Counted from the stretch's first letter, positions 46,915 through 55,949 are shown. The stretch is DNA of 64,000 bases from Planococcus halotolerans (GCF_003289955.1 NZ_QLZR01000004.1:1-64000); one strand, 5' to 3'. Numbers and translations are program-made. The notes: a model not told the origin generated them from the sequence alone.

Positions 46915-47583
46915 TTGAAGAATCTTGTCTATATAAGAGGAACGAAAGAAGGCCTTGTGCTGCAGCTCGACGACCAGTGTGCCTACACGGACATGCTAAA
47001 CGAACTGAAAGCCAAGGTTTCGGACCCTGCGCTTGATGGCAGCGCCGAAGTGCAGCTCCATCTGGGCTATCGTTATTGTACCGAAGCCCAATACAAGGAA
47101 ATTGTCGCAACCATCCAGAACAATTCGCATCTGCGGGTATCAAAGATGCGGAGCGAAGTGATTTCCGTCGAAGAAAGCAATAAACGGATCCAGGAACGCC
47201 AGTCCGAGACGTATGTCGGCATTGTCCGTTCCGGGCAGGTAGTGAAAGCTGAAGGGGATCTCGTCGTAGTCGGCGACATCAACCCGAACGGCCGGGTAGT
47301 GGCCGGCGGCAATATCTACGTGCTGGGCCGTCTGAAAGGAATCGCCCATGCCGGTGCGTATGGCAACCGCGAGGCTGTCATTGCTGCATCCTGGCTGGAA
47401 GCGACCCATCTAATGATCGACGATCTGATTGAAACGATGACCGACGAATTGTCGGTGCTGTCTGAACAGCCGGAAATGGAATGTGCGTATATACATAGCA
47501 ACGGCCAGAACATCGTCATCGATCGTCTGCAGGAATTGCGGTATATCCGGCCGCAAATTTCAACGTTTAAAGGAGGAAGCTAG
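46915..47583 (+). CDS. minC: Septum-site protein MinC
   Basis: A 222-residue inhibitor of FtsZ assembly. The N-terminal domain starts MKNLVYIRGTKEGLVLQLDD; the C-terminal beta-helix that binds MinD is VVKAEGDLVVVGDINPNGRVVAGGNIYVLGRLKGIAHAG. Start TTG 46915 follows CAGGTGA; the in-frame start at 46888 has no site. Its stop is one base before the minD GTG. Confidence 0.96.
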   Translation: MKNLVYIRGTKEGLVLQLDDQCAYTDMLNELKAKVSDPALDGSAEVQLHLGYRYCTEAQYKEIVATIQNNSHLRVSKMRSEVISVEESNKRIQERQSETYVGIVRSGQVVKAEGDLVVVGDINPNGRVVAGGNIYVLGRLKGIAHAGAYGNREAVIAASWLEATHLMIDDLIETMTDELSVLSEQPEMECAYIHSNGQNIVIDRLQELRYIRPQISTFKGGS

Positions 47584-47584
47584 T

Positions 47585-48385
47585 GTGGGAGAAGCAATCG
47601 TTATAACATCAGGTAAGGGAGGCGTCGGTAAAACGACGACAACCGCCAATCTCGGCACTGCATTGGCTCTTCAGGGGAAAAAGGTTTGCCTGATCGATAC
47701 CGATATCGGTCTGCGCAATCTTGATGTTATTCTTGGTCTCGAAAACCGCATCATCTATGACCTTGTCGATGTTCTAGAAGGCCGCTGCAAAGTGCACCAG
47801 GCTCTCGTAAAAGACAAGCGCTTTGAAGATATGCTTTATTTATTGCCAGCCGCCCAGACGGTTGATAAGAACGCCATCAATCCTGAGCAGATGAAGGCAC
47901 TTGTGACGGAACTCAAGAAAGATTACGATTTCGTCATCATCGACTGTCCTGCGGGCATCGAGCAGGGCTATAAAAATGCCGTAGCCGGTGCTGACCGCGC
48001 CATCGTCGTCACCACGCCTGAAATTTCAGCCGTGCGCGACGCCGACCGCATCATCGGCCTGCTCGAGCTCGAAGAAAACATCGAGCCGCCAAAACTCATC
48101 ATCAACCGCATCCGCCAGCATCTTATGAAAGCCGGCGAAGCCCTTGATATCAACGAAATCACGACCCACCTGTCCATCGACCTCCTCGGCATCGTAGCCG
48201 ATGACGAAAGCGTCATCTCCAGCTCGAACCGCGGCGAACCCGTCGTCATGAATCCGGCCAATCCGGCTGCCATGGGCTACCGCAACATCGCGCGCCGCCT
48301 TCTCGGCGAATCCGTGCCGCTGATGACGATGGATAAACAGAACACTGGTGTGTTTTCGAAGATTAAAGCGATTTTTGCTAAATAA
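47585..48385 (+). CDS. minD: Septum-site ATPase MinD
   Basis: A 266-residue ParA/Mrp ATPase. The deviant Walker A GKGGVGKTTT, switch regions DTDIGLRNLDVILGLENR and VIIDCPAGIEQGY, and the C-terminal amphipathic membrane-targeting helix GVFSKIKAIFAK are all visible. GTG 47585 follows AAGGAGG at the minC end. In B. subtilis spoIVFA and spoIVFB come next; here they are absent. Confidence 0.97.
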   Translation: MGEAIVITSGKGGVGKTTTTANLGTALALQGKKVCLIDTDIGLRNLDVILGLENRIIYDLVDVLEGRCKVHQALVKDKRFEDMLYLLPAAQTVDKNAINPEQMKALVTELKKDYDFVIIDCPAGIEQGYKNAVAGADRAIVVTTPEISAVRDADRIIGLLELEENIEPPKLIINRIRQHLMKAGEALDINEITTHLSIDLLGIVADDESVISSSNRGEPVVMNPANPAAMGYRNIARRLLGESVPLMTMDKQNTGVFSKIKAIFAK

Positions 48386-48510
48386 ATTCTATTTGAGACT
48401 TTTGAAGATAAAAGTGATAAAAATTTTACTTGAGATTTTCGAAGTTCAAAGCGTTAAAATTCTACTTGAGACTTTCGAAGACAAAATGATAAGAATTCTA
48501 CTTGAGACCC
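48386..48510 (+). repeat. Longer-period repeat array, family E (3 full units and 1 partial)
   Basis: The unit ATTCTACTTGAGACTTTCG plus about 17 variable bases starts at 48386, 48423, 48459 and 48495 (periods 37, 36, 36). It begins at the base after the minD stop codon and its last unit runs into the terminator. An open frame through it is not supported by any ribosome site. Confidence 0.85.
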
Positions 48511-48536
48511 CCGCAGAAGATTGCGGGGGTTTTTTG
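48507..48536 (+). terminator. Terminator of minCD
   Basis: ACCCCCGCA / TTGCGGGGGT stem with a short AGAA loop, followed by six T. Confidence 0.92.
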
Positions 48537-48662
48537 TGGATTTTTGGAAAGAGTCAAATTGGCAACATAGAGTTTATCTAATGCTCTTATAGAACCGAAG
48601 CGAATTTACAAAATATTTTATTGAATAAATACTAAAGCTCGAATAACGAAAAGGGGTGCAGG

Positions 48663-49601
48663 TTGGACGTGCAAATGCTGAAGGGGATGGTTTTATTTGA
48701 TAGATTGCCGGTGAGGCATGCGGCAAAAGACAAAGTGTTCGGTGAAGTGAAGAGGTCGTTGGCGGGAGCGGCGGGAGAGAAGCGGACAGCGGAATTGCTG
48801 GAGCGGGAATTGGATCTCGCGGAGAAGGCGAAGATTTTTCGCGGCGTGTGGCTACCTTATATGGATGGCTTTGCTCAAGTGGATGTTCTGTTGCTGCACC
48901 CGAATTTTATATGTGCGCTCGAGGTGAAGAATATGGTGGGCGAGTTCTATTTTGATAAAGATAATTTTCAATTTTATCGAATAGTCGATGGGCGAAAAGA
49001 AGGCATGCGCAATCCGGAGTCGCAGCTGCACCGCGCAGTCAAAGCGACCGAGAAGTTTTTCGGATTTAAAGTTCATGGCACCATCGTTATGTCTAGCCGC
49101 TCGGGAAGAGTCGCCGTACCGCCGAAACTCTATCCGGTCATCGCGCTCGACTATCTGCCGTTTCATATCGAGAAGATGGTGGACCCTCTTTTATCGTTCG
49201 ACGTTGAAGGTCTTGAGGGTTTAGTGCGGCGTAGCCGCGGGCAATTCAACGGTCCTGATCTTTTGTTGAAGCATAAGCTGACGAGGGATTGTTTGGAGGT
49301 GGGGGTTCGGTGTTTGGGGTGTCGTAGGGTAATGTGTGAGTGGCGGGATCGTAAGTGGCGCTGCAGTTATTGTGGATCTATATCTTCGAACGCTCATGAG
49401 TTTGCGCTGCAGGAATATACAATATTGTTTGGGAGTGAATTGACGACAGAATTCGCATATAAATGGCTTGGGATAAAAGATAAGTATGTTCTGTATCGCC
49501 TGTTGGGAAATTGCACCATTAAAAGTAACAAAAGAGGGACACGCTATATTATTGAAAACAGGAGCCTATTAATTGACCATTTTAAGGAGATTTATTCGTG
49601 A
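48663..49601 (+). CDS. NERD-domain protein with CxxC zinc ribbon
   Basis: A 312-residue protein. The NERD (nuclease-related) domain spans about residues 35-150: GAAGEKRTAELLERE, then the nuclease-like D...E-K signature in MDGFAQVDVLLLHPNFICALEVKNMVGEF. A putative zinc ribbon follows, CLGCRRVMCEWRDRKWRCSYCG (residues about 218-239). Function is unknown; DNA processing is an inference from the fold. TTG 48663 follows AAAAGGGGTGCAG. It lies where Bacillus has spoIVFAB, between two repeat arrays. G-rich codon stretches (GGAGGTGGGGGTTCGG) differ from its neighbours. Confidence 0.82.
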   Translation: MDVQMLKGMVLFDRLPVRHAAKDKVFGEVKRSLAGAAGEKRTAELLERELDLAEKAKIFRGVWLPYMDGFAQVDVLLLHPNFICALEVKNMVGEFYFDKDNFQFYRIVDGRKEGMRNPESQLHRAVKATEKFFGFKVHGTIVMSSRSGRVAVPPKLYPVIALDYLPFHIEKMVDPLLSFDVEGLEGLVRRSRGQFNGPDLLLKHKLTRDCLEVGVRCLGCRRVMCEWRDRKWRCSYCGSISSNAHEFALQEYTILFGSELTTEFAYKWLGIKDKYVLYRLLGNCTIKSNKRGTRYIIENRSLLIDHFKEIYS

Positions 49602-49696
49602 CCGCACCTCAAAAGGGAATAACCGCACCTCAAATGAAGATTTCCGCACCTCAGACAGCTATTTCCGCACCCCAGAGCATTCAACCCGCATCTCAG
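49602..49696 (+). repeat. Phased short-repeat array, family C (5 units)
   Basis: CCGCACCTCA (variants CCGCACCCCA and CCGCATCTCA) begins at 49602, 49623, 49644, 49665 and 49686, exactly 21 bases apart. It starts at the base after the NERD stop. Because 21 is a multiple of three an open frame passes through it, but there is no ribosome site and no codon logic. Downstream to 49880 is AT-rich DNA with nothing else recognisable. Confidence 0.92.
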
Positions 49697-49884
49697 AAAT
49701 GAATATGCATAATATTTCCAGCCGGAAGCTAACTTTTCAACAACTTCACCACCAATTCCGACCTGTTCAGTTCTCAACCAGCTCATTTCTGTTCAAATCT
49801 TATTCATTTCTTCCTAAATCAAATCCATTTTTATTTAAATCATTAAAATCGTTAACCAATACCCACTCAATCCGACAATATCTA

Positions 49885-49912
49885 TTGACGCGGCCTACTC
49901 CGGCGTGATACT
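49885..49912 (+). promoter_or_regulatory. Sigma-A promoter of the rplU operon
   Basis: TTGACG (49885-49890), a 16-base spacer, then GATACT (49907-49912) with an extended TG, just upstream of the L21 leader. Confidence 0.7.
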
Positions 49913-49919
49913 ATTTTAA

Positions 49920-50030
49920 TGTTATGTTTGTAGCGCACCTGTGCTACAACCGCTCGAACCGGGTCAGCAAGCATTCGCAGCAATGTGGATCACCTGGATA
50001 GGCGAGTCTTAGTCTAAGAGGAGGTGCAAG
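49920..50030 (+). promoter_or_regulatory. Ribosomal protein L21 leader
   Basis: A structured 5' leader matching the L21 leader of Firmicutes in position and motifs: the GTAGCGCACCTGTGCTAC hairpin, CCGCTCGAACCGGGTCAGC, ATGTGGATCACCTGGATAGG, and GCGAGTCTTAGTCTAAGAGG next to the ribosome site of rplU. It is thought to let L21 regulate its own operon. Confidence 0.85.
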
Positions 50031-50033
50031 GAT

Positions 50034-50342
50034 ATGTACGCAATTATTGAAACTGGTGGTAAACAGATCAAAGTTGAAGCGGGTCAGGAGATCTACGTTG
50101 AGAAATTGAACGGAGAAGCTGGTGACACGATCACATTTGACAAGGTTCTATTTGTAGGTGGAGATGACACTAAAGTGGGTGTTCCTTTTGTTGAAGGAGC
50201 TACTGTTACAGCTAAAGTTGAAAAACACGGCAAACAGAAAAAAATCACTGTCTTCAAATACAAAGCTAAAAAGAACTACCGTAAAAAGCAAGGTCACCGT
50301 CAACCATACACAAAATTGACTGTTGACGCGATCAACCTGTAA
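50034..50342 (+). CDS. rplU: 50S ribosomal protein L21
   Basis: A 102-residue protein of usual length starting [17 protein letters not shown], with the RNA-binding C-terminus [20 protein letters not shown]. The strong site AAGAGGAGGTGC precedes it. First gene of rplU-prp-rpmA. Confidence 0.99.
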   Translation: MYAIIETGGKQIKVEAGQEIYVEKLNGEAGDTITFDKVLFVGGDDTKVGVPFVEGATVTAKVEKHGKQKKITVFKYKAKKNYRKKQGHRQPYTKLTVDAINL

Positions 50343-50344
50343 GA

Positions 50345-50981
<637 letters not shown>

Positions 50982-50989
50982 TAAAAACG

Positions 50990-51018
50990 AAAAGGGCTGC
51001 TTTCGCAGTCCTTTTTCT
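50990..51018 (+). terminator. Terminator after rpmA
   Basis: AAAAGGgCTGC-tttc-GCAGtCCTTTTTC. It separates rpmA from spo0B-obg. Confidence 0.82.
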
Positions 51019-51084
51019 TTTTTAGGAATTTCACGAATAAAATTGGTATACTGAAAAAAGAAGAAAGTTTAGGACGTGAGTGTA

Positions 51085-51600
51085 ATGGATGACTCGATTA
51101 CGGTGGCACAAGCGCTTCGGCATGCGCGCCACGATTTCTTGAATGAGCTTCAATTGATTCAGATGAAACTTGATCTTGGACGTGGGCAGGACGTGAAATC
51201 GATAATTCGATCGCGTGCCGAAGCGGCTGTGCAGCTGAACAGGCTGTCAGCGCTTAAGATGCCGGCGGCCGAACATTGGCTGCTGACGGCAGAATGGCGT
51301 TTTCCGGAGTTTCGTTTCCATTTGGAATGCCTTGCGCAAGCGGGGATCACCACAAAAGATGCAGCATTTGCCGACTGGCTGGAACAGTTTTTCTCCAGCC
51401 TGAAGGAGCAGGCGGATACTGCATCGGACATCAGCTGCCGAACAGTATTGAAAGAACAGCAATCCGATTTTGAAATCGGATTGGATTTGAACGGAAACCT
51501 GCCGGACACCCAGTTGCCGGAGGTTCCGGGTTTATTGGCACGGAAAGAGATTGCAGCAGACAGCTTAAAAATAATTGTCAGCGCAAAGATGGAGGGATAA
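51085..51600 (+). CDS. spo0B: Spo0B-like phosphotransferase
   Basis: A 171-residue protein. The phosphorylated His lies in [15 protein letters not shown] (about residue 16), the Spo0B histidine signature; a degenerate kinase-like C-terminal domain follows. In Bacillus Spo0B passes phosphate from Spo0F to Spo0A. Place between rpmA and obg supports the name. It is shorter than B. subtilis Spo0B (192). ATG 51085 is preferred to GTG 51076, which is too near AGGA. Sporulation genes are missing at several other expected places, so its partner may differ. Confidence 0.82.
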   Translation: MDDSITVAQALRHARHDFLNELQLIQMKLDLGRGQDVKSIIRSRAEAAVQLNRLSALKMPAAEHWLLTAEWRFPEFRFHLECLAQAGITTKDAAFADWLEQFFSSLKEQADTASDISCRTVLKEQQSDFEIGLDLNGNLPDTQLPEVPGLLARKEIAADSLKIIVSAKMEG

Positions 51601-51601
51601 T

Positions 51602-52891
51602 ATGTTTGTCGATCACGTAAAAGTTTATGTTAGAGGTGGCGACGGCGGGGATGGCATGGTAGCATTCCGCCGCGAGAAATATGTACCGAACGGCGGACCA
51701 GCCGGCGGTGACGGTGGTAAAGGCGCGAACGTAGTCTTTATCGTACAGGAAGGTTTGCGCACGCTGATGGATTTCCGCTATAAACGGATATTCAAGGCTG
51801 ACCGCGGAACACATGGCATGAGTGCCAATAAACACGGTGCTAAAGCTGAAGATTTGGTTATCGAAGTTCCACCGGGCACAGTTGTAAAAGATGCTGATAC
51901 CGGCGAAACGATTGCTGACCTGGTTGAACACGGCCAAACAGCGGTTATTGCAAAAGGAGGACGCGGAGGACGCGGGAACTCGCGCTTTGCGACACCTGCC
52001 AATCCGGCACCAGAACTATCTGAAAAAGGTGAACCAGGATTTGAGCGCAACGTCATTCTGGAATTGAAAGTTCTTGCAGATGCAGGGCTTGTCGGATTCC
52101 CAAGTGTCGGGAAATCGACTTTATTGTCAGTCGTTTCCGCTGCCAAACCGAAAATTGCCGAATATCATTTCACGACAATCGTGCCTAACCTCGGAATGGT
52201 TGAAACGGAAGACCAGCGCAGCTTCGTTATGGCTGATTTACCTGGACTGATCGAAGGCGCTCACGAAGGAATCGGCCTTGGCCATCAATTCCTGCGCCAT
52301 ATCGAACGGACACGCGTCATCGTCCATGTCATCGATATGTCCGGTCTGGAAGGCCGCGATCCTTACGAAGATTATGTAACAATCAATGAAGAATTAAAAC
52401 AGTACAACATGCGTTTGACGGAGCGTCCGCAATTAATCGTTGCGAATAAAATGGATATGCCGGATTCGGAAGAAAACCTTGAAGCGTTCCGCAAGAAATT
52501 GCCGGAAGATGCACGGGTTTTCCCAATATCTGCACTTAGCCGCCAAGGCTTGAACAATCTATTATTCGCCATCGCGGATCTTCTTGAAGTAACATCGGAA
52601 TTCCCGATGATCGATGATGAAACTGACGAATCAGAAAGTGCAGTACTTTACCGTCACGAATCGGACAGCGATGGGTTCTCAATTTCACGCGATCCGGACG
52701 GTGCTTATGTAATCAGCGGCTATGCCATCGAGCGTCTGTTCAAGATGACCGACTTCTCGCGTGAAGATTCAATTCGCCGATTTGCCCGCCAGATGCGCGG
52801 CATGGGAATTGATGATGCGTTGCGCGAAAAAGGTGCTGAAGACGGCGACACAGTTCGTTTGCTTGAGTTTGAATTCGAATTTACTGAGTAA
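51602..52891 (+). CDS. obg: Obg/CgtA-family GTPase
   Basis: A 429-residue GTPase of ribosome assembly and stress signalling. The glycine-rich Obg fold ([28 protein letters not shown]), G1 [12 protein letters not shown]3 [13 protein letters not shown]4 ANKMDMP and G5 ISALS are present, with a C-terminal OCT domain. ATG 51602 follows GGAGGG at the spo0B end. Confidence 0.98.
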   Translation: MFVDHVKVYVRGGDGGDGMVAFRREKYVPNGGPAGGDGGKGANVVFIVQEGLRTLMDFRYKRIFKADRGTHGMSANKHGAKAEDLVIEVPPGTVVKDADTGETIADLVEHGQTAVIAKGGRGGRGNSRFATPANPAPELSEKGEPGFERNVILELKVLADAGLVGFPSVGKSTLLSVVSAAKPKIAEYHFTTIVPNLGMVETEDQRSFVMADLPGLIEGAHEGIGLGHQFLRHIERTRVIVHVIDMSGLEGRDPYEDYVTINEELKQYNMRLTERPQLIVANKMDMPDSEENLEAFRKKLPEDARVFPISALSRQGLNNLLFAIADLLEVTSEFPMIDDETDESESAVLYRHESDSDGFSISRDPDGAYVISGYAIERLFKMTDFSREDSIRRFARQMRGMGIDDALREKGAEDGDTVRLLEFEFEFTE

Positions 52892-52908
52892 ATCTGGAGG
52901 GGACATGG

Positions 52909-53361
52909 ATGAAGGATATTTCAGAACAGCGGTATTTTTTGGTGCGCGAAGATGTTTTGACCGAGGCGATGCAAAAAACGCTGGAAGTCAAAAAGATGCT
53001 GCAGCGCGGTAACATTTCCATACTCGATGCTGTGGAAAAGACCGGCTTGTCCCGATCTGCTTTCTATAAATACCGGGACGCTGTTTTTCCTTTCCATTCC
53101 ATTGTCAAAGAACGGATCCTGACGGTTTTCCTACAATTGGAGGACCGGACGGGGACGCTTGCCACATTGCTCGAAGCAGTTGCCCAAGCTGGATGCAATA
53201 TATTGACGATCCATCAGACGATTCCCATCCAGGGGCGTGCCAATGTCACGCTTTCGCTGGATGTGACGGCGATGGAGCAGGAGCTTGATGTCTTTTTGCA
53301 GCAGCTGAAAAAACTCGATTTCGTCGAGTCGGCAGATGTGGTATCAAGCGGATCATTTTAA
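52909..53361 (+). CDS. pheB: ACT-domain protein PheB
   Basis: A 150-residue protein with an N-terminal helix-turn-helix-like segment (ISILDAVEKTGLSRSAFYKYRDAVFPF) and a C-terminal ACT domain (ILTVFLQLEDRTGTLATLLEAVAQAGCNILTI). Orthologous to B. subtilis PheB (YszB), of uncertain role. It sits between obg and pheA. GGAGGGG precedes the ATG. Confidence 0.93.
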   Translation: MKDISEQRYFLVREDVLTEAMQKTLEVKKMLQRGNISILDAVEKTGLSRSAFYKYRDAVFPFHSIVKERILTVFLQLEDRTGTLATLLEAVAQAGCNILTIHQTIPIQGRANVTLSLDVTAMEQELDVFLQQLKKLDFVESADVVSSGSF

Positions 53362-53376
53362 TTTGGGAGTGGTTTG

Positions 53377-54240
53377 ATGGCTGAGCAGCAGACGAAAAAA
53401 CGAATTTCTTTTTTGGGACCGGACGCTTCGTTCACCCATTTAGCGGCATTGAAGGCATTTCCGGACAGTGAATTGATTGCCTATACGACAATCCCGGAAT
53501 GCATTGAAGCAGTAGCGGAAGATAAAGTCGATTATGCAGTGGTGCCGCTCGAGAATGCACTTGAAGGCTCGGTGCCGCTGACGATCGATTATTTGTTCCA
53601 TGAAGTGCAGCTTTACGTGACGGCGGAAGTGCTGTCGCCGATCGAGCAGCATTTGATGGTTCACCCGGATAACGCGGAATCGGATGCATTCGAAGCGATT
53701 TATTCGCATCCGCATGCTTTGGCGCAATGCCATAAATTCCTTTATTACACTTACAAAAACACGCCGCTTGAGCAATACAGCTCGACTTCGGCTGCGGCCA
53801 AAATGGTCAGCGAACTGCCGGAGCGAAATATTGCAGCGATTGGCAATGAATTCTCGGCCGAAAAATACGGCCTGCACATTGTCCACCGGGAAATCCATGA
53901 TTTCCATTTCAATCACACACGTTTTTTCGTGCTGTCGAAAACGAACCATCAACTGGAGAATCCTGCTCATAATGAGGAAGTGAAAACGACGTTGATGATT
54001 TCCCCGCCGAAAGACGACCGTTCGGGTGTCCTTCACCAAGTGCTTTCCGTATTCGCCTGGCGCCAGCTCAACTTGAGTAAAATCGAGTCGCGGCCGCTGA
54101 AGACGGGTCTCGGAAATTACTTCTTCATCGCCGACGTGATGGATGACGAAATGTCGCCGATGATGCAGGGAGCTTTCATGGAACTTGCGGCTCTAGGCTG
54201 CACAGTGAAAACGCTGGGCTCGTATTACACGTATGAATGA
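53377..54240 (+). CDS. pheA: Prephenate dehydratase
   Basis: A 287-residue enzyme making phenylpyruvate for phenylalanine. The catalytic domain starts RISFLGPDASFTHLAAL, with VPLENALEGSV and the T-R-F site in NHTRFFVLSK. The ACT domain has the Phe-binding ESRPLKTGLGNYFFIAD, so feedback inhibition is expected. ATG 53377 follows GGGAGTGG. Confidence 0.97.
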   Translation: MAEQQTKKRISFLGPDASFTHLAALKAFPDSELIAYTTIPECIEAVAEDKVDYAVVPLENALEGSVPLTIDYLFHEVQLYVTAEVLSPIEQHLMVHPDNAESDAFEAIYSHPHALAQCHKFLYYTYKNTPLEQYSSTSAAAKMVSELPERNIAAIGNEFSAEKYGLHIVHREIHDFHFNHTRFFVLSKTNHQLENPAHNEEVKTTLMISPPKDDRSGVLHQVLSVFAWRQLNLSKIESRPLKTGLGNYFFIADVMDDEMSPMMQGAFMELAALGCTVKTLGSYYTYE

Positions 54241-54242
54241 AT

Positions 54243-54363
54243 CAGAAAAGCGACAGCGCCCGTTAAGCTCTGAAAGGCATAAGACGGAACAATGAAGTGG
54301 CGGTTTTTGCCACGTAATTGGACCGGCTTATGACCCGAAGAGCTGGGCCGCTGGAGTCTAGAC
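54243..54363 (+). repeat. REP-like element, family R1, copy 5
   Basis: About 121 bp: CAGAAAAGCGACAGCGCCC ... AGCTCTGAAAGGCATAAGACGG ... GGCTTATGACCCGAAGAGCT ... GCTGGAGTCTAGAC. It starts two bases after the pheA stop and a terminator follows it. Confidence 0.88.
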
Positions 54364-54369
54364 ATAACG

Positions 54370-54408
54370 AAAGCTCCGCTGCCGGATTGGCAGCGGAGCT
54401 TTTTTCTG
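54370..54408 (+). terminator. Terminator of obg-pheB-pheA
   Basis: AAAGCTCCGCTGCC-ggatt-GGCAGCGGAGCTTTTTT. Confidence 0.92.
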
Positions 54409-54431
54409 TTCTAAGAGCTTTGGAATGAAAA

Positions 54432-54488
54432 GCCTTCGCGGATGCGAAGGCTCCCTTAAAAGATTGGAGTTTTCGCTACGCGAAAACT
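54432..54488. repeat. Two perfect TTCGC/GCGAA hairpins
   Basis: AGCCTTCGC-ggat-GCGAAGGCT (54431-54452) and AGTTTTCGC-tac-GCGAAAACT (54468-54488), 35 bases before the family D array. No T-run follows. Confidence 0.75.
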
Positions 54489-54522
54489 TCCGCTTGGGAT
54501 ACTAGGATATAGAAAATATTGC

Positions 54523-54583
54523 TTGCCGATCATAAACAGGTGGTAGCCGATCACAAATCATCGGTAGCCGATCATAAAAGCTA
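54523..54583 (+). repeat. Phased short-repeat array, family D (3 units)
   Basis: GTAGCCGATCATAAA (first unit CTTGCCGATCATAAA, second with CACAAA) has CCGATC at 54526, 54547 and 54568, exactly 21 bases apart. The GATCATAAA part resembles the family A core GATCATAGAA. Confidence 0.85.
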
Positions 54584-54646
54584 AAATCATTCTAAAAGTC
54601 GGGATTACTTTACTCTTCAAGCAACAAATCCTCCCCGAAAAAGAAG

Positions 54647-54676
54647 AACCCATGAATCTTTAACAGATTCATGGGT
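54647..54676 (-). terminator. Terminator of niaR
   Basis: On the minus strand, ACCCATGAATCTgttaaAGATTCATGGGTTCTTCTTTTT forms a stem followed by a pyrimidine-rich tail. Confidence 0.75.
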
Positions 54677-54689
54677 AAAACACCTAATT

Positions 54690-55223
54690 TTACTCACTTT
54701 CCTCCAGTAAATACCCAGCTGCTCTCATATCATTCATTGCCTGCTCGAGTATGGCGACATTCGGTGCGGTGATGGTATGCAGATGCAAGCCGTCGGTCAA
54801 TTCCAGCAGATAGCTGGCGCCGGTTTCGCGGACGCGCTGCATGAACATGTCGACTTCGCGTCTAGATGATACATGGATGCCGGCTGTCAGTTCACCGTAG
54901 ACAGGATGTTCAATCGATACGTCTTTGACGGTTACACCGGCATCGACGAGAACGTATAATTCGTCCTGTGTATCTTCCGGCTTGTGGAAGCAAGCCAGTA
55001 CGCGGTAAAGGTCGTCATCTGCAGTTTCACGCATGTACAGATAGCCTTGGCTGGTGGCGATGATCGGTTCGCCTTTCGCTTTCAATAAAGTCATGTCACC
55101 GACAATAACCTGGCGCGATACACCCATAAGTGATGCAAGCTCGCCGCCTTTTAATGGATCAGCCGTTGCTTTCATTTTGTCCAGCAGCATTTGCCGGCGC
55201 TGTTCTCCGGGAATTTTCTTCAT
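54690..55223 (-). CDS. niaR: Transcriptional repressor NiaR (YrxA)
   Basis: A 177-residue regulator of NAD synthesis and niacin uptake. The HTH_11 domain (residues 5-60, GGELASLMGVSRQVIVGDMTLL) is joined to the 3H domain, named for three conserved His; HPVYG, GIHVSS and LHLHTI are seen. Nicotinic acid is the corepressor in B. subtilis. Place after pheA matches yrxA, but nifS-nadBCA are not adjacent here. Two exact TTTATTTCGTC repeats flank its promoter. Confidence 0.92.
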   Translation of the reverse strand: MKKIPGEQRRQMLLDKMKATADPLKGGELASLMGVSRQVIVGDMTLLKAKGEPIIATSQGYLYMRETADDDLYRVLACFHKPEDTQDELYVLVDAGVTVKDVSIEHPVYGELTAGIHVSSRREVDMFMQRVRETGASYLLELTDGLHLHTITAPNVAILEQAMNDMRAAGYLLEESE

Positions 55224-55237
55224 AAGGGATCCCTCGC

Positions 55238-55295
55238 TTTATTTCGTCATATTTCCATTTTAACACGGCGCAATTGCCAGCGGGTTTATTTCGTC
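55238..55295. promoter_or_regulatory. Paired direct repeats between niaR and ruvA, candidate operator
   Basis: TTTATTTCGTC occurs at 55238-55248 and again at 55285-55295, 47 bases apart, covering the likely niaR promoter on the minus strand. Confidence 0.4.
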
Positions 55296-55313
55296 TAAAG
55301 GCGCCGGATATGC

Positions 55314-55319
55314 TATAAT
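55314..55319 (+). promoter_or_regulatory. Candidate -10 element of ruvA
   Basis: TATAAT, 31 bases before ruvA. No clear -35. Confidence 0.45.
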
Positions 55320-55349
55320 CATAGAGTTGAATTGAAGGGGAGAAAGCAT

Positions 55350-55949
55350 ATGTACGATTACATAAAAGGGCGGGTTACGCGAGTGACGCCTGAATATTTA
55401 GTGATAGAGCAGCAGGGGATCGGCTGGCAGATTTTTGCTCCGAATCCGTATTCGTTCGGTTCGGATGAGCTGCAGGTATTTTTGCATCACCACGTCCGCG
55501 AAGACGCCCAATTATTATTCGGTTTTCCGACTCTCGAGCAGCGCGAACTTTTCCGCAAGCTGATCTCAGTTTCGGGCATCGGTCCAAAAGGCGCATTGGC
55601 CATCTTAGCAAGCGGCCAGCCGCAGCATGTCATCGAAGCGATCGAACGGGAAGATGAGTCGTATCTCGTCAAATTCCCGGGCGTCGGCAAGAAGACGGCA
55701 CGCCAGATGATCTTGGATCTGAAAGGCAAACTCGCAGAATTCTTCGGCGATCCGTTTGATGACAATAAAGAAACGGGCGGCCTGTTGTCCGGTGAAGACA
55801 ATGAACTTGAGGAAGCGATGCTGGCTCTTGGTGCACTCGGCTATTCCGAACGCGAAATCAATAAAGTCAAACCGAAGCTCAAGGATATGGATCTGAACAC
55901 GGAAGCTTATATGAAGAAGGCTTTGCAGTTATTGCTGAAGCAGAATTGA
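55350..55949 (+). CDS. ruvA: Holliday-junction-binding protein RuvA
   Basis: A 199-residue junction-binding tetramer. The OB fold starts MYDYIKGRVTRVTPEYLVIEQQGIGWQI; tandem helix-hairpin-helix motifs are LISVSGIGPKGALAIL and LVKFPGVGKKTARQMIL; the C-terminal domain that binds RuvB ends the protein. ATG 55350 follows GAAGGGGAG. Normally followed at once by ruvB; here a 337-bp repeat-filled gap separates them. Confidence 0.97.
   Translation: MYDYIKGRVTRVTPEYLVIEQQGIGWQIFAPNPYSFGSDELQVFLHHHVREDAQLLFGFPTLEQRELFRKLISVSGIGPKGALAILASGQPQHVIEAIEREDESYLVKFPGVGKKTARQMILDLKGKLAEFFGDPFDDNKETGGLLSGEDNELEEAMLALGALGYSEREINKVKPKLKDMDLNTEAYMKKALQLLLKQN

Noticed and set aside
48348-48581. Protein with ILLETFED-type repeats after minD
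   Set aside because: The frame starts inside minD and passes through the minCD terminator; it is a by-product of the 36-37 bp repeat.
49573-49908. Protein with heptad RTS repeats
   Set aside because: The open frame only reflects the 21-bp repeat. It starts inside the NERD gene, has no ribosome site, and sister arrays with a 20-bp period cannot be coding.
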